Origin: Roseateles puraquae
GTDB lineage: Bacteria; Pseudomonadota; Gammaproteobacteria; Burkholderiales; Burkholderiaceae_C
Length of the DNA stretch: 64,000 nucleotides
Assembly: GCF_002205845.1 (NCBI RefSeq)
Contig: NZ_NISI01000013.1
Coordinates: 62,001-126,000, forward strand
Direction of reading: 5' to 3'
Every line of letters starts with the position of its first letter. Position 1 is the stretch's first letter. Below, piece by piece: positions 43,493 to 51,897 of the stretch. The position numbers and the translations under genes are program-made. Below the pieces are notes generated by a model that saw only the letters and a program-made list of their open reading frames with translations, did not search any database and had not been told where the DNA came from.

Positions 43493-45697
43493 ATGCCCGA
43501 AAGCCACTACCGCATCTGCCCCCTGTGCGAGGCCTGCTGCGGGCTGGAGATCCGCACCGATGGTGCCAAGGTGATCAGCATCCGCGGCGCCGAGAACGAT
43601 GTCTTCAGCCACGGCTATCTCTGCCCCAAGGGCGTGAGCCTGAAGGACCTGCATGAAGACCCCGACCGGTTGCGCACGCCGCTGATCAAGCGGGACGGCG
43701 TCTTCGTGCAGGCGAGCTGGGACGAGGCCTTCGCCGAGATCGAGCGGCGCCTGCTGCCGGTCTGGCGCGAGCAGGGGGCCGATGCGGTCGCGCTGACCAT
43801 CGGCAACCCGGCGGCGCACAAGGTCAACCTGCTGGCCTACACGCCGCGGCTGGTGAAGTCGCTCGCGTCGCGCAACGTGTTCAGCGCCTCCACGCTTGAC
43901 CAGATGCCCAAGCAGCTCAGCAGCGCGCTGATGTTCGGCCACTGGCTGTCCATCCCGCTGCCCGACATCGAGCGGTGCGACTACCTGCTCATCCTCGGCG
44001 CCAACCCCATGGTGAGCAACGGCAGCCTGTGGACGGTGCCCGACTACCGCGGCAAGGCCAAGGCCATGCGGGCCCGCGGTGGGCGGATCGTCGTGGTGGA
44101 CCCGCGGCGCAGCGAGACCGCCGCGGCAGCAGACGAGCACCTCGCCATCCGGCCCGGGGCGGATGCGCTGCTGCTGGCAGGCATCGCGTACACGCTGTTC
44201 GACGAAGGCCTGGTCAAGCCCGGTCGGCTGGCCGAGCACCTGAACGGCCTGGACGAGGCACGCGCCGCGCTCGCGGCCTTTGCCCCCGAAGCCACCGCCG
44301 CCGGCTGCGGCATCCCGGCCGACACGCAGCGCCGCCTGGCCCGCGAACTGGTCGCCGCCCCGCGCGCGGCCGTCTATGGCCGCATCGGCACCTGCACGCA
44401 GCGCTTCGGCACCGTCAACTCGTGGCTTGTGGACCTGATCAATGTGCTGACTGGCAACCTCGACCGCGAAGGCGGCGCGATGTTCGCCAAGGCAGCTGCC
44501 TTCGCCGCCAACACCCAGGGCCGCCCCGGCATCGGCAAGGGCGTGACCACCGGCCGGCGCAAGAGCCGCGTCTCCGGCGCGCCCGAGGTCTACGGCGAGC
44601 TGCCGATCACGCTGCTGGCCGAAGAAATCGAGACGCCCGGGCCGGGCCAGGTCAAGGCGCTGATCACCATCGCCAGCAATCCGGTGCTGTCAACGCCGGG
44701 CGGGCCGCGCATCGCCCGCGCGCTGGAGGGTCTGGACTTCATGCTGAGCCTGGACATCTACGTCAACGAGACGACCCGCCATGCCGACGTCATCCTGCCG
44801 GGTCTGTCGCCGCTGGAAGACCTGCACTTCGACGTCGCCTTCCCGCAGCTCAGCCACCGCAACCACGCGCGCTTCAGCGGCCCCGTGTTCGAGGCCCCGG
44901 CCGGCACGCCGCAGGAATGGCAGACCATCCTGCGCCTGTGCGCGCTGCTGGAAGGCCGCGGCCTGGGTGTGGATGTGCAGCAGCTGGATGACGAGGCCAT
45001 CGAGGCCGACGTGCGCCGCTTCGCGGGTGATCAGACGGCTTCCGTGCTGGCGGCGCTGCAACCCTGGCGTGGGCCCGAGCGGCTGGTGGACCTGCAGCTG
45101 CGTGTCGGCCCCTATGGCGACCAGTTCGGCCGCAAGCCCGAGGGCCTGAACCTGGCCAAGGTCAAGGCGGCCAGCACGGTCGAGGGCGGCGGCGTGGACC
45201 TGGGCGCGCTGGTGCCTCGCATCCCCGAGCTGCTGCGCACGCCCAGCGGCAAGATCGAACTCGCTCCGCCAGCCATCCTGGCCGACCTGGCCCAGGTGCG
45301 CGCCGAGCCGGCCCCCGCCTTCAGCCTGATCGGCCGGCGGGACACACGCTCGGGCAACAGCTGGATGCACAACCTGCCGGTGCTGGCCAAGGGGCCTGAC
45401 CGTTGCACCCTGCTCGTCAACCCCGGCGACGCCGAGCGCCTGGGCCTGGCCGAGTTCGCGCGCATCAAGAGCGCGGTGGGCGAGTTGATCGCCCGGGTCG
45501 AGCGCAGTGCCGACATGAGCCCCGGCGTGGTGAGCCTGCCGCACGGCTGGGGCCATGACCTGGCCGGCGTGCAGCTGGCGGTGGCGCGTGAGCGCCCCGG
45601 CGTCAACCTCAATGCCCTGCTCGACGACGCCGACCGCGACCCGCTCAGCGGCAACGCGGTGTTGTCCGGTGTGGCGGTGGAGATCAGCGCGGCTTGA
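43493..45697 (+). CDS. Molybdopterin-dependent oxidoreductase with N-terminal 4Fe-4S site
   Basis: This 734-residue enzyme belongs to the DMSO reductase/formate dehydrogenase family. Cys9, Cys12, Cys16 and Cys44 match the iron-sulphur site, LLILGANPMVSNGSLW and IVVVDPRRSETA are cofactor-binding blocks, and a molydopterin dinucleotide domain ends the chain. No Tat signal is present, so it is cytoplasmic. At the metal-ligand region the sequence reads ASTLDQMPKQ, with no Cys or selenocysteine, so Asp, Ser or another ligand is likely. No small subunit or chaperone gene is adjacent, so electron partner and substrate are unknown. AGGAG precedes the ATG. Confidence 0.88.
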   Translation: MPESHYRICPLCEACCGLEIRTDGAKVISIRGAENDVFSHGYLCPKGVSLKDLHEDPDRLRTPLIKRDGVFVQASWDEAFAEIERRLLPVWREQGADAVALTIGNPAAHKVNLLAYTPRLVKSLASRNVFSASTLDQMPKQLSSALMFGHWLSIPLPDIERCDYLLILGANPMVSNGSLWTVPDYRGKAKAMRARGGRIVVVDPRRSETAAAADEHLAIRPGADALLLAGIAYTLFDEGLVKPGRLAEHLNGLDEARAALAAFAPEATAAGCGIPADTQRRLARELVAAPRAAVYGRIGTCTQRFGTVNSWLVDLINVLTGNLDREGGAMFAKAAAFAANTQGRPGIGKGVTTGRRKSRVSGAPEVYGELPITLLAEEIETPGPGQVKALITIASNPVLSTPGGPRIARALEGLDFMLSLDIYVNETTRHADVILPGLSPLEDLHFDVAFPQLSHRNHARFSGPVFEAPAGTPQEWQTILRLCALLEGRGLGVDVQQLDDEAIEADVRRFAGDQTASVLAALQPWRGPERLVDLQLRVGPYGDQFGRKPEGLNLAKVKAASTVEGGGVDLGALVPRIPELLRTPSGKIELAPPAILADLAQVRAEPAPAFSLIGRRDTRSGNSWMHNLPVLAKGPDRCTLLVNPGDAERLGLAEFARIKSAVGELIARVERSADMSPGVVSLPHGWGHDLAGVQLAVARERPGVNLNALLDDADRDPLSGNAVLSGVAVEISAA

Positions 45698-46465
45698 TCA
45701 CTGGGGCTTGAACAGCCCCTGGAAGGGCCGCGACACGGCGAGCACGTCCGGCACGCCGCGCAGGCGCTGCTGCATGCCCCCTTCGTCGTCGCGCAACGCG
45801 CTGGCGATGCGGGCGCTGGCCACCACGGTGGCGCGGTGCACCTGCTGGAAGCGGGCCGGGTCGAGCTGGGCGAGCAGGTCCTTCAGCGGGGTGCGCAGCA
45901 GTGCGTCGCGCTGGCGGCCGTCTTCCAGGTAGACCACGCGGGTGTAGCGGCTGTCGGCCTCGAAGTAGACGACGTCCTCCACGCGGATCAAGCGCACCTC
46001 CTTGCCCACGCCGGCCTGCAGGGTGTCCGGCCAGGCCGGCCTCGGCTGCTGGTGGGCCAGTTGGGCCAGCAGTTGCTGCAGCGCCTGCCCGGCCGGCGCC
46101 GCGGGCCGCTGAAGCCGTTGCCGCAGGCGTGCCACCGTCTGGGCCAGGCGCGCAGCGTCCAGCGGCTTGACCAGGTAGTCCACCGCGCCGGCCTCGAAGG
46201 CCTGCAGCGCATGGTCGCCGTAGGCGGTCACGAACACCACTTCGCTACGGCCCGCGATGCGCTGTGCGACGTCGATCCCGGTCAGCCCGGGCATGCGGAT
46301 GTCGAGGAAGCAGACCTCGGGCTCGTGCGCGAGCCACTGGTCCCAGGCATCGGCGCCGTGGCGAGCCTGGGCCACGATGCGCGCCTCGGGCCAGGTTGCG
46401 GCCAGCGCTTCGGCCAGTTGCGCCAAGGGCGCGGGTTCGTCGTCGGCGATCAGCAGTCGGGTCAT
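45698..46465 (-). CDS. LytTR-family response regulator (second system)
   Basis: This 255-residue regulator has a receiver domain (LIADDEPAP, CFLDIRMPGLTG, VTAYGDHAL, VKPLD) and a LytTR DNA-binding domain (VEDVVYFEADSRYTRV, FQQVHRATVVASARI). It overlaps the upstream kinase gene by four bases. It is a homologue of the regulator at 39018-39788, so the two systems may have arisen by duplication. Its targets are unknown; the divergent riboswitch-controlled protease gene is close by. Confidence 0.92.
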   Translation of the reverse strand: MTRLLIADDEPAPLAQLAEALAATWPEARIVAQARHGADAWDQWLAHEPEVCFLDIRMPGLTGIDVAQRIAGRSEVVFVTAYGDHALQAFEAGAVDYLVKPLDAARLAQTVARLRQRLQRPAAPAGQALQQLLAQLAHQQPRPAWPDTLQAGVGKEVRLIRVEDVVYFEADSRYTRVVYLEDGRQRDALLRTPLKDLLAQLDPARFQQVHRATVVASARIASALRDDEGGMQQRLRGVPDVLAVSRPFQGLFKPQ

Positions 46466-47622
46466 GGTGCGTCTTGCAGGGTGATCTCGGCGCGGGTGCC
46501 ACCTCCCGGGCGGCGCTGCAGGCTGAAGTTGGCCCGGTCGCCGAAATGATGCGCCAGCCGCTGGCGGAGATTGGCCAGGCCGACGCGGTCCTGCGCCTCG
46601 GGGGCCAGCCCCAGGCCGTCGTCGTCGACGCGCACGCACCAGCGCCCGCCAGGCTCGCGCTTGGCACTCAGCCACAGATGCCCATCGCCGATCTTGGGCT
46701 CCAGCCCGTGGGCCACGGCGTTCTCCACCAGGGTGAGCACGAGCCCGGGGGGCAGCGGCTGCTCCACGAGCGCGGGATCGATGTCGACCTCACCCTTGAG
46801 CCGCCCTTCCAGCCGCGCCGACAGGATGGCGACGTAATGCCGCACGGCCTGGGCCTCGTCTCCCAGCGGCACGGTCGGGCGGCCCAGCATCTCGGTGCTG
46901 CGGCGCAGGAAGCCGGTGAGCTCCCGCAGCAGCGGCCCGGCCCGGTCGTCACGGCGGTCCACCCAGTGCTGCAGCGTGGCCAGGGTGTTGAAGACGAAGT
47001 GGGGATGGATCTGGGCCTGCAGCAGTCGCAGGTCGGCCTGCGCCGCGGCGCGGGCCGACGCATCGCGCTCGGCCACGAGTTGCAGGCGGGCGAGCTGGTT
47101 GTCGCGAGCGGCCTGCCCGGCCCGGGCCACGAAGGCCAGCAGCAGAAGGATGCCGATGGCCAGCGGGCCAACCACCCGCAGCACGCGCAGCAGCCGGTCG
47201 AGGTCCAACGACTCGGGCATGCCCTTCAGCGCCATCAGCACCAGCGTCATAGCCACGGCGCCGGCAACGGCGCCGAGCAGGAACTTCAGCATCAGCTGCC
47301 GTGGATTCACCTTGGCCGGCGCCAGCCAGGCGACCAGCAACACGCTGGTCAAGCCGCCCCAGATCAGCAGCGTCGCACCCACAGCGGCCACCCACGACGC
47401 GCCCTGCCCCTGCAAGGCCAGCGCGCCGCCGATCAATACCAGCCACCAGCCGGCCCAGGCCCCCAGGCCGGAGCGGGTGTAGAGATAGATGTCGGCCAGT
47501 TCCACCCGCTCACGCAGGACCGGGTCGTCGCGGCCGATGTTTTCGTAATGCGGCAGGGCCCAACGGTAGTAGGCACGCTGGAAGCGGTTGCCGTCGGCAA
47601 GGGGATGACGCGGGGTGTCCAT
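46462..47622 (-). CDS. LytS-type sensor histidine kinase (second system)
   Basis: This 386-residue kinase has about four membrane helices and a His_kinase/HATPase module. The phosphoacceptor is His208 in QAQIHPHFVFNTLATL, the N box is VENAVAHGLEP and DDDGLGLAPE / VGLANLRQRL provide the G boxes. ATG at 47622 is chosen; upstream in-frame sequence is not family-like. Unlike the first LytS cluster, there is no degenerate second kinase here. Confidence 0.9.
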   Translation of the reverse strand: MDTPRHPLADGNRFQRAYYRWALPHYENIGRDDPVLRERVELADIYLYTRSGLGAWAGWWLVLIGGALALQGQGASWVAAVGATLLIWGGLTSVLLVAWLAPAKVNPRQLMLKFLLGAVAGAVAMTLVLMALKGMPESLDLDRLLRVLRVVGPLAIGILLLLAFVARAGQAARDNQLARLQLVAERDASARAAAQADLRLLQAQIHPHFVFNTLATLQHWVDRRDDRAGPLLRELTGFLRRSTEMLGRPTVPLGDEAQAVRHYVAILSARLEGRLKGEVDIDPALVEQPLPPGLVLTLVENAVAHGLEPKIGDGHLWLSAKREPGGRWCVRVDDDGLGLAPEAQDRVGLANLRQRLAHHFGDRANFSLQRRPGGGTRAEITLQDAP

Positions 47623-47858
47623 GGCCCGCACTGTAGGGACGGCATCGACCGCGCGACGCGGTGGCCTGCATGGACCGCAGCCTGGGCGGCATGGGAGGCC
47701 CTGCCCGGCGCATGAGCCGCGGCCCGGCGGCGCGACCGGCATGTCGGCCGTGACACACAACGGCTAAAGCACGTTCACGGAGGCCGCAGACACTTTCAGG
47801 CATGAATCGGTCTGGGCGGGGAACGAGTCGTAGTTCACGAGGAACGAAAGACGCCTCG

Positions 47859-47886
47859 TGCACAACTGAGTCGCCCCGCCTAGACT
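47859..47886 (+). promoter_or_regulatory. Candidate sigma-70 promoter for the riboswitch-protease unit
   Basis: TGCACA (47859-47864) and TAGACT (47881-47886) each match four of six consensus bases with a 16-base spacer, placing the transcript start near 47893, about a dozen bases before the aptamer. The match is modest. The rest of the divergent gap from 47623 to 47858 shows no gene. Confidence 0.35.
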
Positions 47887-47904
47887 GCAAACGTTTGATC
47901 CACC

Positions 47905-47995
47905 CTGAGGGCAAACCCGTCGAAAGGCGGGGACGCAAAGCTTCCGGCCTACCGCGCGCTGCAACCGCAGCCCGCCATGGCAGCGGGGCCGCCAA
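47905..47995 (+). promoter_or_regulatory. Cyclic-di-GMP-I (GEMM) riboswitch aptamer
   Basis: The stretch carries the GEMM-I core: GGGCAAACC, a GAAA-capped stem (CCCGTC GAAA GGCGGG), GACGCAAAGC and TTCCGGCCTACC, then a second stem closing near GGCAGCGGGG before GCCGCC. The conserved GGCAAACC, CGAAAGG, GGGACGCAAAGCC and CCGGCCTA elements occur in the right order and spacing. These RNAs bind cyclic-di-GMP and control adjacent genes. The aptamer ends about 50 bases before the ATG of a sedolisin-type protease gene. A PAS-GGDEF cyclase and a PilZ protein lie in the same window. Confidence 0.9.
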
Positions 47996-48038
47996 GACCG
48001 CTGGTCTTGATTCGCGTGGCCCTCGCCTGCACGAGACC
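47993..48038 (+). promoter_or_regulatory. Possible riboswitch expression platform with alternative pairing
   Basis: CAAGACC (47993-47999) and GGTCTTG (48003-48009) form a perfect 7-bp stem with a 3-base loop right after the aptamer. The same GGTCTT can instead pair with GAGACC (48033-48038), which contains the likely ribosome site GAGA eight bases before ATG 48045. The two pairings exclude each other. No T-run follows the hairpin, so translational control fits better than termination. Confidence 0.5.
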
Positions 48039-48044
48039 CTGGCC

Positions 48045-49862
48045 ATGCGCATGACCGCCTTCTCCTGGACCCTGAGCCTGCTGACTGCCGCCGCACTGAC
48101 GGCCTGCGGAGGCGGCACGACCGACAGCCCGACGGTCCAGGCGACGGCTTCGGCTTCCGTCGTGAGCCTGGAGGTCGACCTCGTCGGCACCGCCGGGGCC
48201 GACGTGACGGCCCAGCCGACCTTCCACACGGCCGCCGTTGACCTGCCCGAGCCCGACAACGGTGCCACGCCCCACCGTGCCCAGGCGCTGGCCGGCGTCG
48301 CCACCCGCGGCCTCACCCGCGAGCGGCTGGACGAATCCCTGCGCGCCCGCGCCGCGGCCGCCGGCAGTGGCGAGGCCAGCCCGATGGCGACGTCCACCGC
48401 CGTCACCGTCTACACGCCCGCCCAGATCCGTGCCGCCTACGGCCTGCCGGCCCTGCCGGCCAGCACCACAGGCCTGACCACCACCCAGGCGGCCCAGTTG
48501 GGCGCGGGCCAGACGATCTACATCGTCAACGCCAAGCACGACCCCAACATCGTGGCCGAGCTCGCCGCCTTCAACAGCAAGTTCGGGCTGCCCACCTGCA
48601 CCTCGCGCACCCTGGCCGCCGGCGCCAGCCTGCCGCTGGCCGCCGCCTCCAAGACCGCCTGCGAGCTGGTGGTGGCCTACAGCACCAGCGCCGGCGCGCT
48701 GACCTCGACCGCCCCGGCCTACGACAGCGGCTGGGCCACCGAGATCGCGCTGGACGTGCAGTGGGCCCATGCCATCGCGCCGCTGGCGCGCCTTGTGCTG
48801 ATCGAGGCGCCGGATGCCGGCGTCACCAGCCTGTCCAACGCCGTGGCCCTGGCCAACAAGATGGGCTCGGGCGTCGTCTCCATGAGCTTCGGCGCCACGG
48901 AAGGCAGCTGGACGACCAGCTACGACAACGTCTTCTCCGGCACCGGCATGACCTACCTGGCCGCCACCGGCGACAACGGCGCGGCCGTGTCCTGGCCGTC
49001 CGTGTCGAGCAAGGTGGTCGCCGTCGGCGGCACCACCCTGAGCTACAGCGGCAGCGGCACCCGCAGCGAAACCACCTGGAGTGGCACTGGCGGTGGCACC
49101 AGCGCCTACGTGGCCCTGCCCAGCTACCAGAGCGGCACTCTCGGCGGCTACGCCCGCCGCGCCGTGGCCGACGTCGCCTTCAACGCCGACCCCAACAGCG
49201 GCCAGTACGTCGCCACCATCGCCCAAGGCTCGACCACGGTGCGCTGGGTCAGCGCGGGCGGCACCAGCCTGTCCACCCCGCAATGGGCTGGCCTGATCAC
49301 GGTGGCGAATGCCCTGCGCGTGGCCTCGTCCAAGGCTGTGCTGGGCCAGCCGCATGCGGTGCTTTACCAGCAGATCGGCGCCGTCCCCACGCAATACGCC
49401 GCCGCCTTTGCCGACGTGGCCAGCGGCAACAACGGCACCTGCACCACCTGCAGCGCCAAGACCGGCTACGACACCCCCACGGGCTGGGGCACGCCCAACG
49501 CCAGCGCGCTGTTGAGCACCCTCAGCGGCGCGACCGTGACCTCGGGCTCGACCACCACTGGCTCCACCGGCACCACGACCACCACCACGACGAGCGGCCC
49601 GCAGATCACCACGACCAGCCTGACCGGCACCGCCGGCAAGGCGCTGTCGGCCACCATCGGCTACAGTGCGCCGGGCGCCACCTCGCTGTCCATCAGCATC
49701 AGCGGCGCCCCCAGCGGCATGAGCTTCTCGGCCACCAGTGGTGCCATCGGCGTCAGCTGGGCCAAGCCGGTGGCCGGCACCACCAACCTCGTCATCACCC
49801 TGAAGGACAACCTGGGGCAAACGACGACGGCGACGGTGAAGGTGACGATCGCGGCGGCCTGA
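48045..49862 (+). CDS. Sedolisin-family (S53) serine-carboxyl peptidase, predicted lipoprotein
   Basis: This 605-residue protease has a lipoprotein signal (lipobox LTAC), a prodomain of about 100 residues and a subtilisin-like S53 domain. The triad is Glu233 and Asp237 in ATEIALDVQWAHA and Ser408 in GGTSLSTPQWAG, with the oxyanion Asp in AATGDNGA. GYDTPTGWGTPN near the end of the domain is the usual S53 closing block. A Ser/Thr/Gly linker rich in TTT leads to a C-terminal immunoglobulin-like domain (putative Ig). Such enzymes act outside the cytoplasm, usually at acidic pH. Expression is predicted to be set by the c-di-GMP riboswitch just upstream. ATG 48051 is an alternative start. Confidence 0.9.
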   Translation: MRMTAFSWTLSLLTAAALTACGGGTTDSPTVQATASASVVSLEVDLVGTAGADVTAQPTFHTAAVDLPEPDNGATPHRAQALAGVATRGLTRERLDESLRARAAAAGSGEASPMATSTAVTVYTPAQIRAAYGLPALPASTTGLTTTQAAQLGAGQTIYIVNAKHDPNIVAELAAFNSKFGLPTCTSRTLAAGASLPLAAASKTACELVVAYSTSAGALTSTAPAYDSGWATEIALDVQWAHAIAPLARLVLIEAPDAGVTSLSNAVALANKMGSGVVSMSFGATEGSWTTSYDNVFSGTGMTYLAATGDNGAAVSWPSVSSKVVAVGGTTLSYSGSGTRSETTWSGTGGGTSAYVALPSYQSGTLGGYARRAVADVAFNADPNSGQYVATIAQGSTTVRWVSAGGTSLSTPQWAGLITVANALRVASSKAVLGQPHAVLYQQIGAVPTQYAAAFADVASGNNGTCTTCSAKTGYDTPTGWGTPNASALLSTLSGATVTSGSTTTGSTGTTTTTTTSGPQITTTSLTGTAGKALSATIGYSAPGATSLSISISGAPSGMSFSATSGAIGVSWAKPVAGTTNLVITLKDNLGQTTTATVKVTIAAA

Positions 49863-49899
49863 ACCCCGCCCTAGCATGGGGCCTCTTCCAGGAGCCCCC

Positions 49900-51840
49900 A
49901 TGCGTCGACTGTTGATCGCGGCCCTGCTGGCCGCCGCCTTCTCCGCCCAGGCGGACACCACGTCCGCCGGCCACACCTACACCCCGCCTGACGCCTTCGC
50001 CGCGCGGTTGGACGGGCCGGTCGCCCGCTTCACCGCGCCCGAGGGCGACGCGACCGTCACCGTCGTCGACCTGGCCTCGGCCAAGGACGCGGCCGACGCC
50101 GTGGCCCAGGCCTGGGCGCTGGCTCAACCCGACTTCAAGCGCACACTGCGCCTGGCCACGCCACGGCCGAGCCGCAACGGCTGGGTCGACCAGCAGGTGT
50201 TCGACTACGAGACCTCGCCCAACGAGAAGCTCGCCGTCCAGGCCATCGCCCGGCGCAGCAGCACCGGCGACGGCAAGGCCTGGGTCGTGCTGCTGCTGCA
50301 GGCCTCCGAGGCCACGCTGGAGAAGCGCGGCGCCCCGATCGGCAAGTTCTTCAGCAGCCTGCGGCCGCAGGGCTACTCGCGCGAGAGCTTCGCCGGCAAG
50401 ACGGCCAAGCCGCTGACACCCGAGCGCATCGAGCAGCTCAAGGCCTTCGTGGCACAGGGCATGAAGCAGCTGGGCGTGCCCGGCGTGGGCCTGAGCTTCA
50501 TCGACGGCGGGCGTGTGGTCTGGGCCGGTGGCCTGGGCGTGCGCGAACTGGGCAAGCCCGAACCGGTGGATGGCGACACCCTCTTCATGGCCGCCAGCAA
50601 CACCAAGGCCATGACCACCGCCCTGCTCGCCCGCGCGGTGGACGCCGGCAAGCTGCGCTGGGACCAGCCCGCCGCCGAGGCCTACCCGGCCTTCAGGCTG
50701 GCCGACCCCGAGGTGACGAAGAGCGTGCAGATCAAGCACCTGGTGTGCGCCTGCACCGGCATGCCGCGGCAAGACCTCGAATGGCTGTTCGGCAACAGCG
50801 CCGCACCGGCCAGCACGACCTTTGACCAGCTCGCCACCATGAAGCCGACCAGCAAGTTCGGCGAGGTGTTCCAGTACAGCAACCTGATGGTGGGCGCCGG
50901 CGGCTACATCGCCGCGGCCGCCCTCAAGCCCGGCGTGGAGGTGGGCGCGGCCTACGACCAATCGATGCAGGCCCTGCTCTTCGGGCCGCTCGGCATGAAG
51001 AACACCACCTTCGACTACGGCAAGGCCCTGCGCGGCAACCGCGCCTGGCCGCATGGCGACGCCTTCGACGGCAGCACCCGGCGCGCCGGCATGGAGGTCA
51101 ACCGCACCATCATCCCGGCGCGGCCCGCCGGCGCGGTCTGGACCTCGCCCAACGACTTCAGCCGCTGGGTGCTGATGGAGCTGAACAAGGGCAAGACTCC
51201 CGAAGGCCAGCCGCTGATCAGCGAGGCCAACTGGGCCGAGCGCTACAAGCCGCAGGTGATGGTGGGTGAAGACGTCACCTACGGCATGGGCCTGTTCGTG
51301 GACCGGCAGTACGGCATCACCGTGGCCTCGCACGGCGGCGACCTGCTGGGCTTTCACTCCAACATGATCTGGCTGCCCGAGTACAACGCGGGCGTCACCA
51401 TCCTGACCAACGCCGATGCGGGCGTGCTGCTGCGCGGCCCGCTGCAGCGCAAGCTGCTGGAGGTGCTGTTCGACGGTCGCCCCGAAGCCGACGAGCGCTT
51501 GAAGGTGGCCATCGCCAACCGCAAGGCGGAGGCCGACAAGATGCGCCAGCTGCTCACCCTGCCCGTGCCGGCCGAGGCGATGAAGACGCTCGCTGCCCGC
51601 TACGCCAGCCCCGACCTGGGCCCGCTGCGCATCGAACGCAAGGCCGGCAAGCTGCACTTCGTCTTCGCGTACTGGCGCAGCGAGGTCGCGCTGCGCAAGA
51701 ACGAAGACGGCACGCAAAGCTACATGACCATCGACCCGGGCCTCGGCGGCATCGAGCTGGTGCGCGACGACAAGGCCGCCCGACCGACCCTGGTCCTGCG
51801 GGACGCGCAGCACGAGTACCGCTTCGTGGCGGCACGCTGA
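49900..51840 (+). CDS. Secreted serine beta-lactamase-fold hydrolase with N-terminal extension
   Basis: This 646-residue protein has a signal peptide (LIAALLAAAFSAQA), an N-terminal domain of about 150 residues, a class-C beta-lactamase/D-aminopeptidase-like domain and a C-terminal beta domain. Catalytic residues are visible: Ser233-x-x-Lys236 in ASNTK, the YSN motif near 326 and HGG near 478. The family covers esterases, D-aminopeptidases and beta-lactamases, so drug resistance must not be assumed. GGAG five bases before ATG 49900 supports the start. Confidence 0.86.
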   Translation: MRRLLIAALLAAAFSAQADTTSAGHTYTPPDAFAARLDGPVARFTAPEGDATVTVVDLASAKDAADAVAQAWALAQPDFKRTLRLATPRPSRNGWVDQQVFDYETSPNEKLAVQAIARRSSTGDGKAWVVLLLQASEATLEKRGAPIGKFFSSLRPQGYSRESFAGKTAKPLTPERIEQLKAFVAQGMKQLGVPGVGLSFIDGGRVVWAGGLGVRELGKPEPVDGDTLFMAASNTKAMTTALLARAVDAGKLRWDQPAAEAYPAFRLADPEVTKSVQIKHLVCACTGMPRQDLEWLFGNSAAPASTTFDQLATMKPTSKFGEVFQYSNLMVGAGGYIAAAALKPGVEVGAAYDQSMQALLFGPLGMKNTTFDYGKALRGNRAWPHGDAFDGSTRRAGMEVNRTIIPARPAGAVWTSPNDFSRWVLMELNKGKTPEGQPLISEANWAERYKPQVMVGEDVTYGMGLFVDRQYGITVASHGGDLLGFHSNMIWLPEYNAGVTILTNADAGVLLRGPLQRKLLEVLFDGRPEADERLKVAIANRKAEADKMRQLLTLPVPAEAMKTLAARYASPDLGPLRIERKAGKLHFVFAYWRSEVALRKNEDGTQSYMTIDPGLGGIELVRDDKAARPTLVLRDAQHEYRFVAAR

Positions 51841-51863
51841 AACCTCTTCACCACGGGATCGCT

Positions 51864-51897
51864 AGGCCCTCGCGAGGGGCCTCCACAGAATCTGTGG
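51864..51897. promoter_or_regulatory. Two dyads directly before a gene lacking a Shine-Dalgarno sequence
   Basis: AGGCCCTCGCGAGGGGCCT (51864-51882) is a near-perfect palindrome with one extra G, and CCACAGA-A-TCTGTGG (51883-51897) is a perfect 7-bp dyad whose last base touches the ATG at 51898. The first could end transcription of the upstream gene; the second could be an operator or a start-proximal RNA hairpin. No ribosome-binding sequence is present. Confidence 0.55.

Noticed and set aside
50596-51340. Antibiotic-resistance beta-lactamase
   Set aside because: The SxxK, YxN and HxG motifs show the fold, but the extra N- and C-terminal domains fit the broad class-C-like serine hydrolase family, most of which do not hydrolyse antibiotics.
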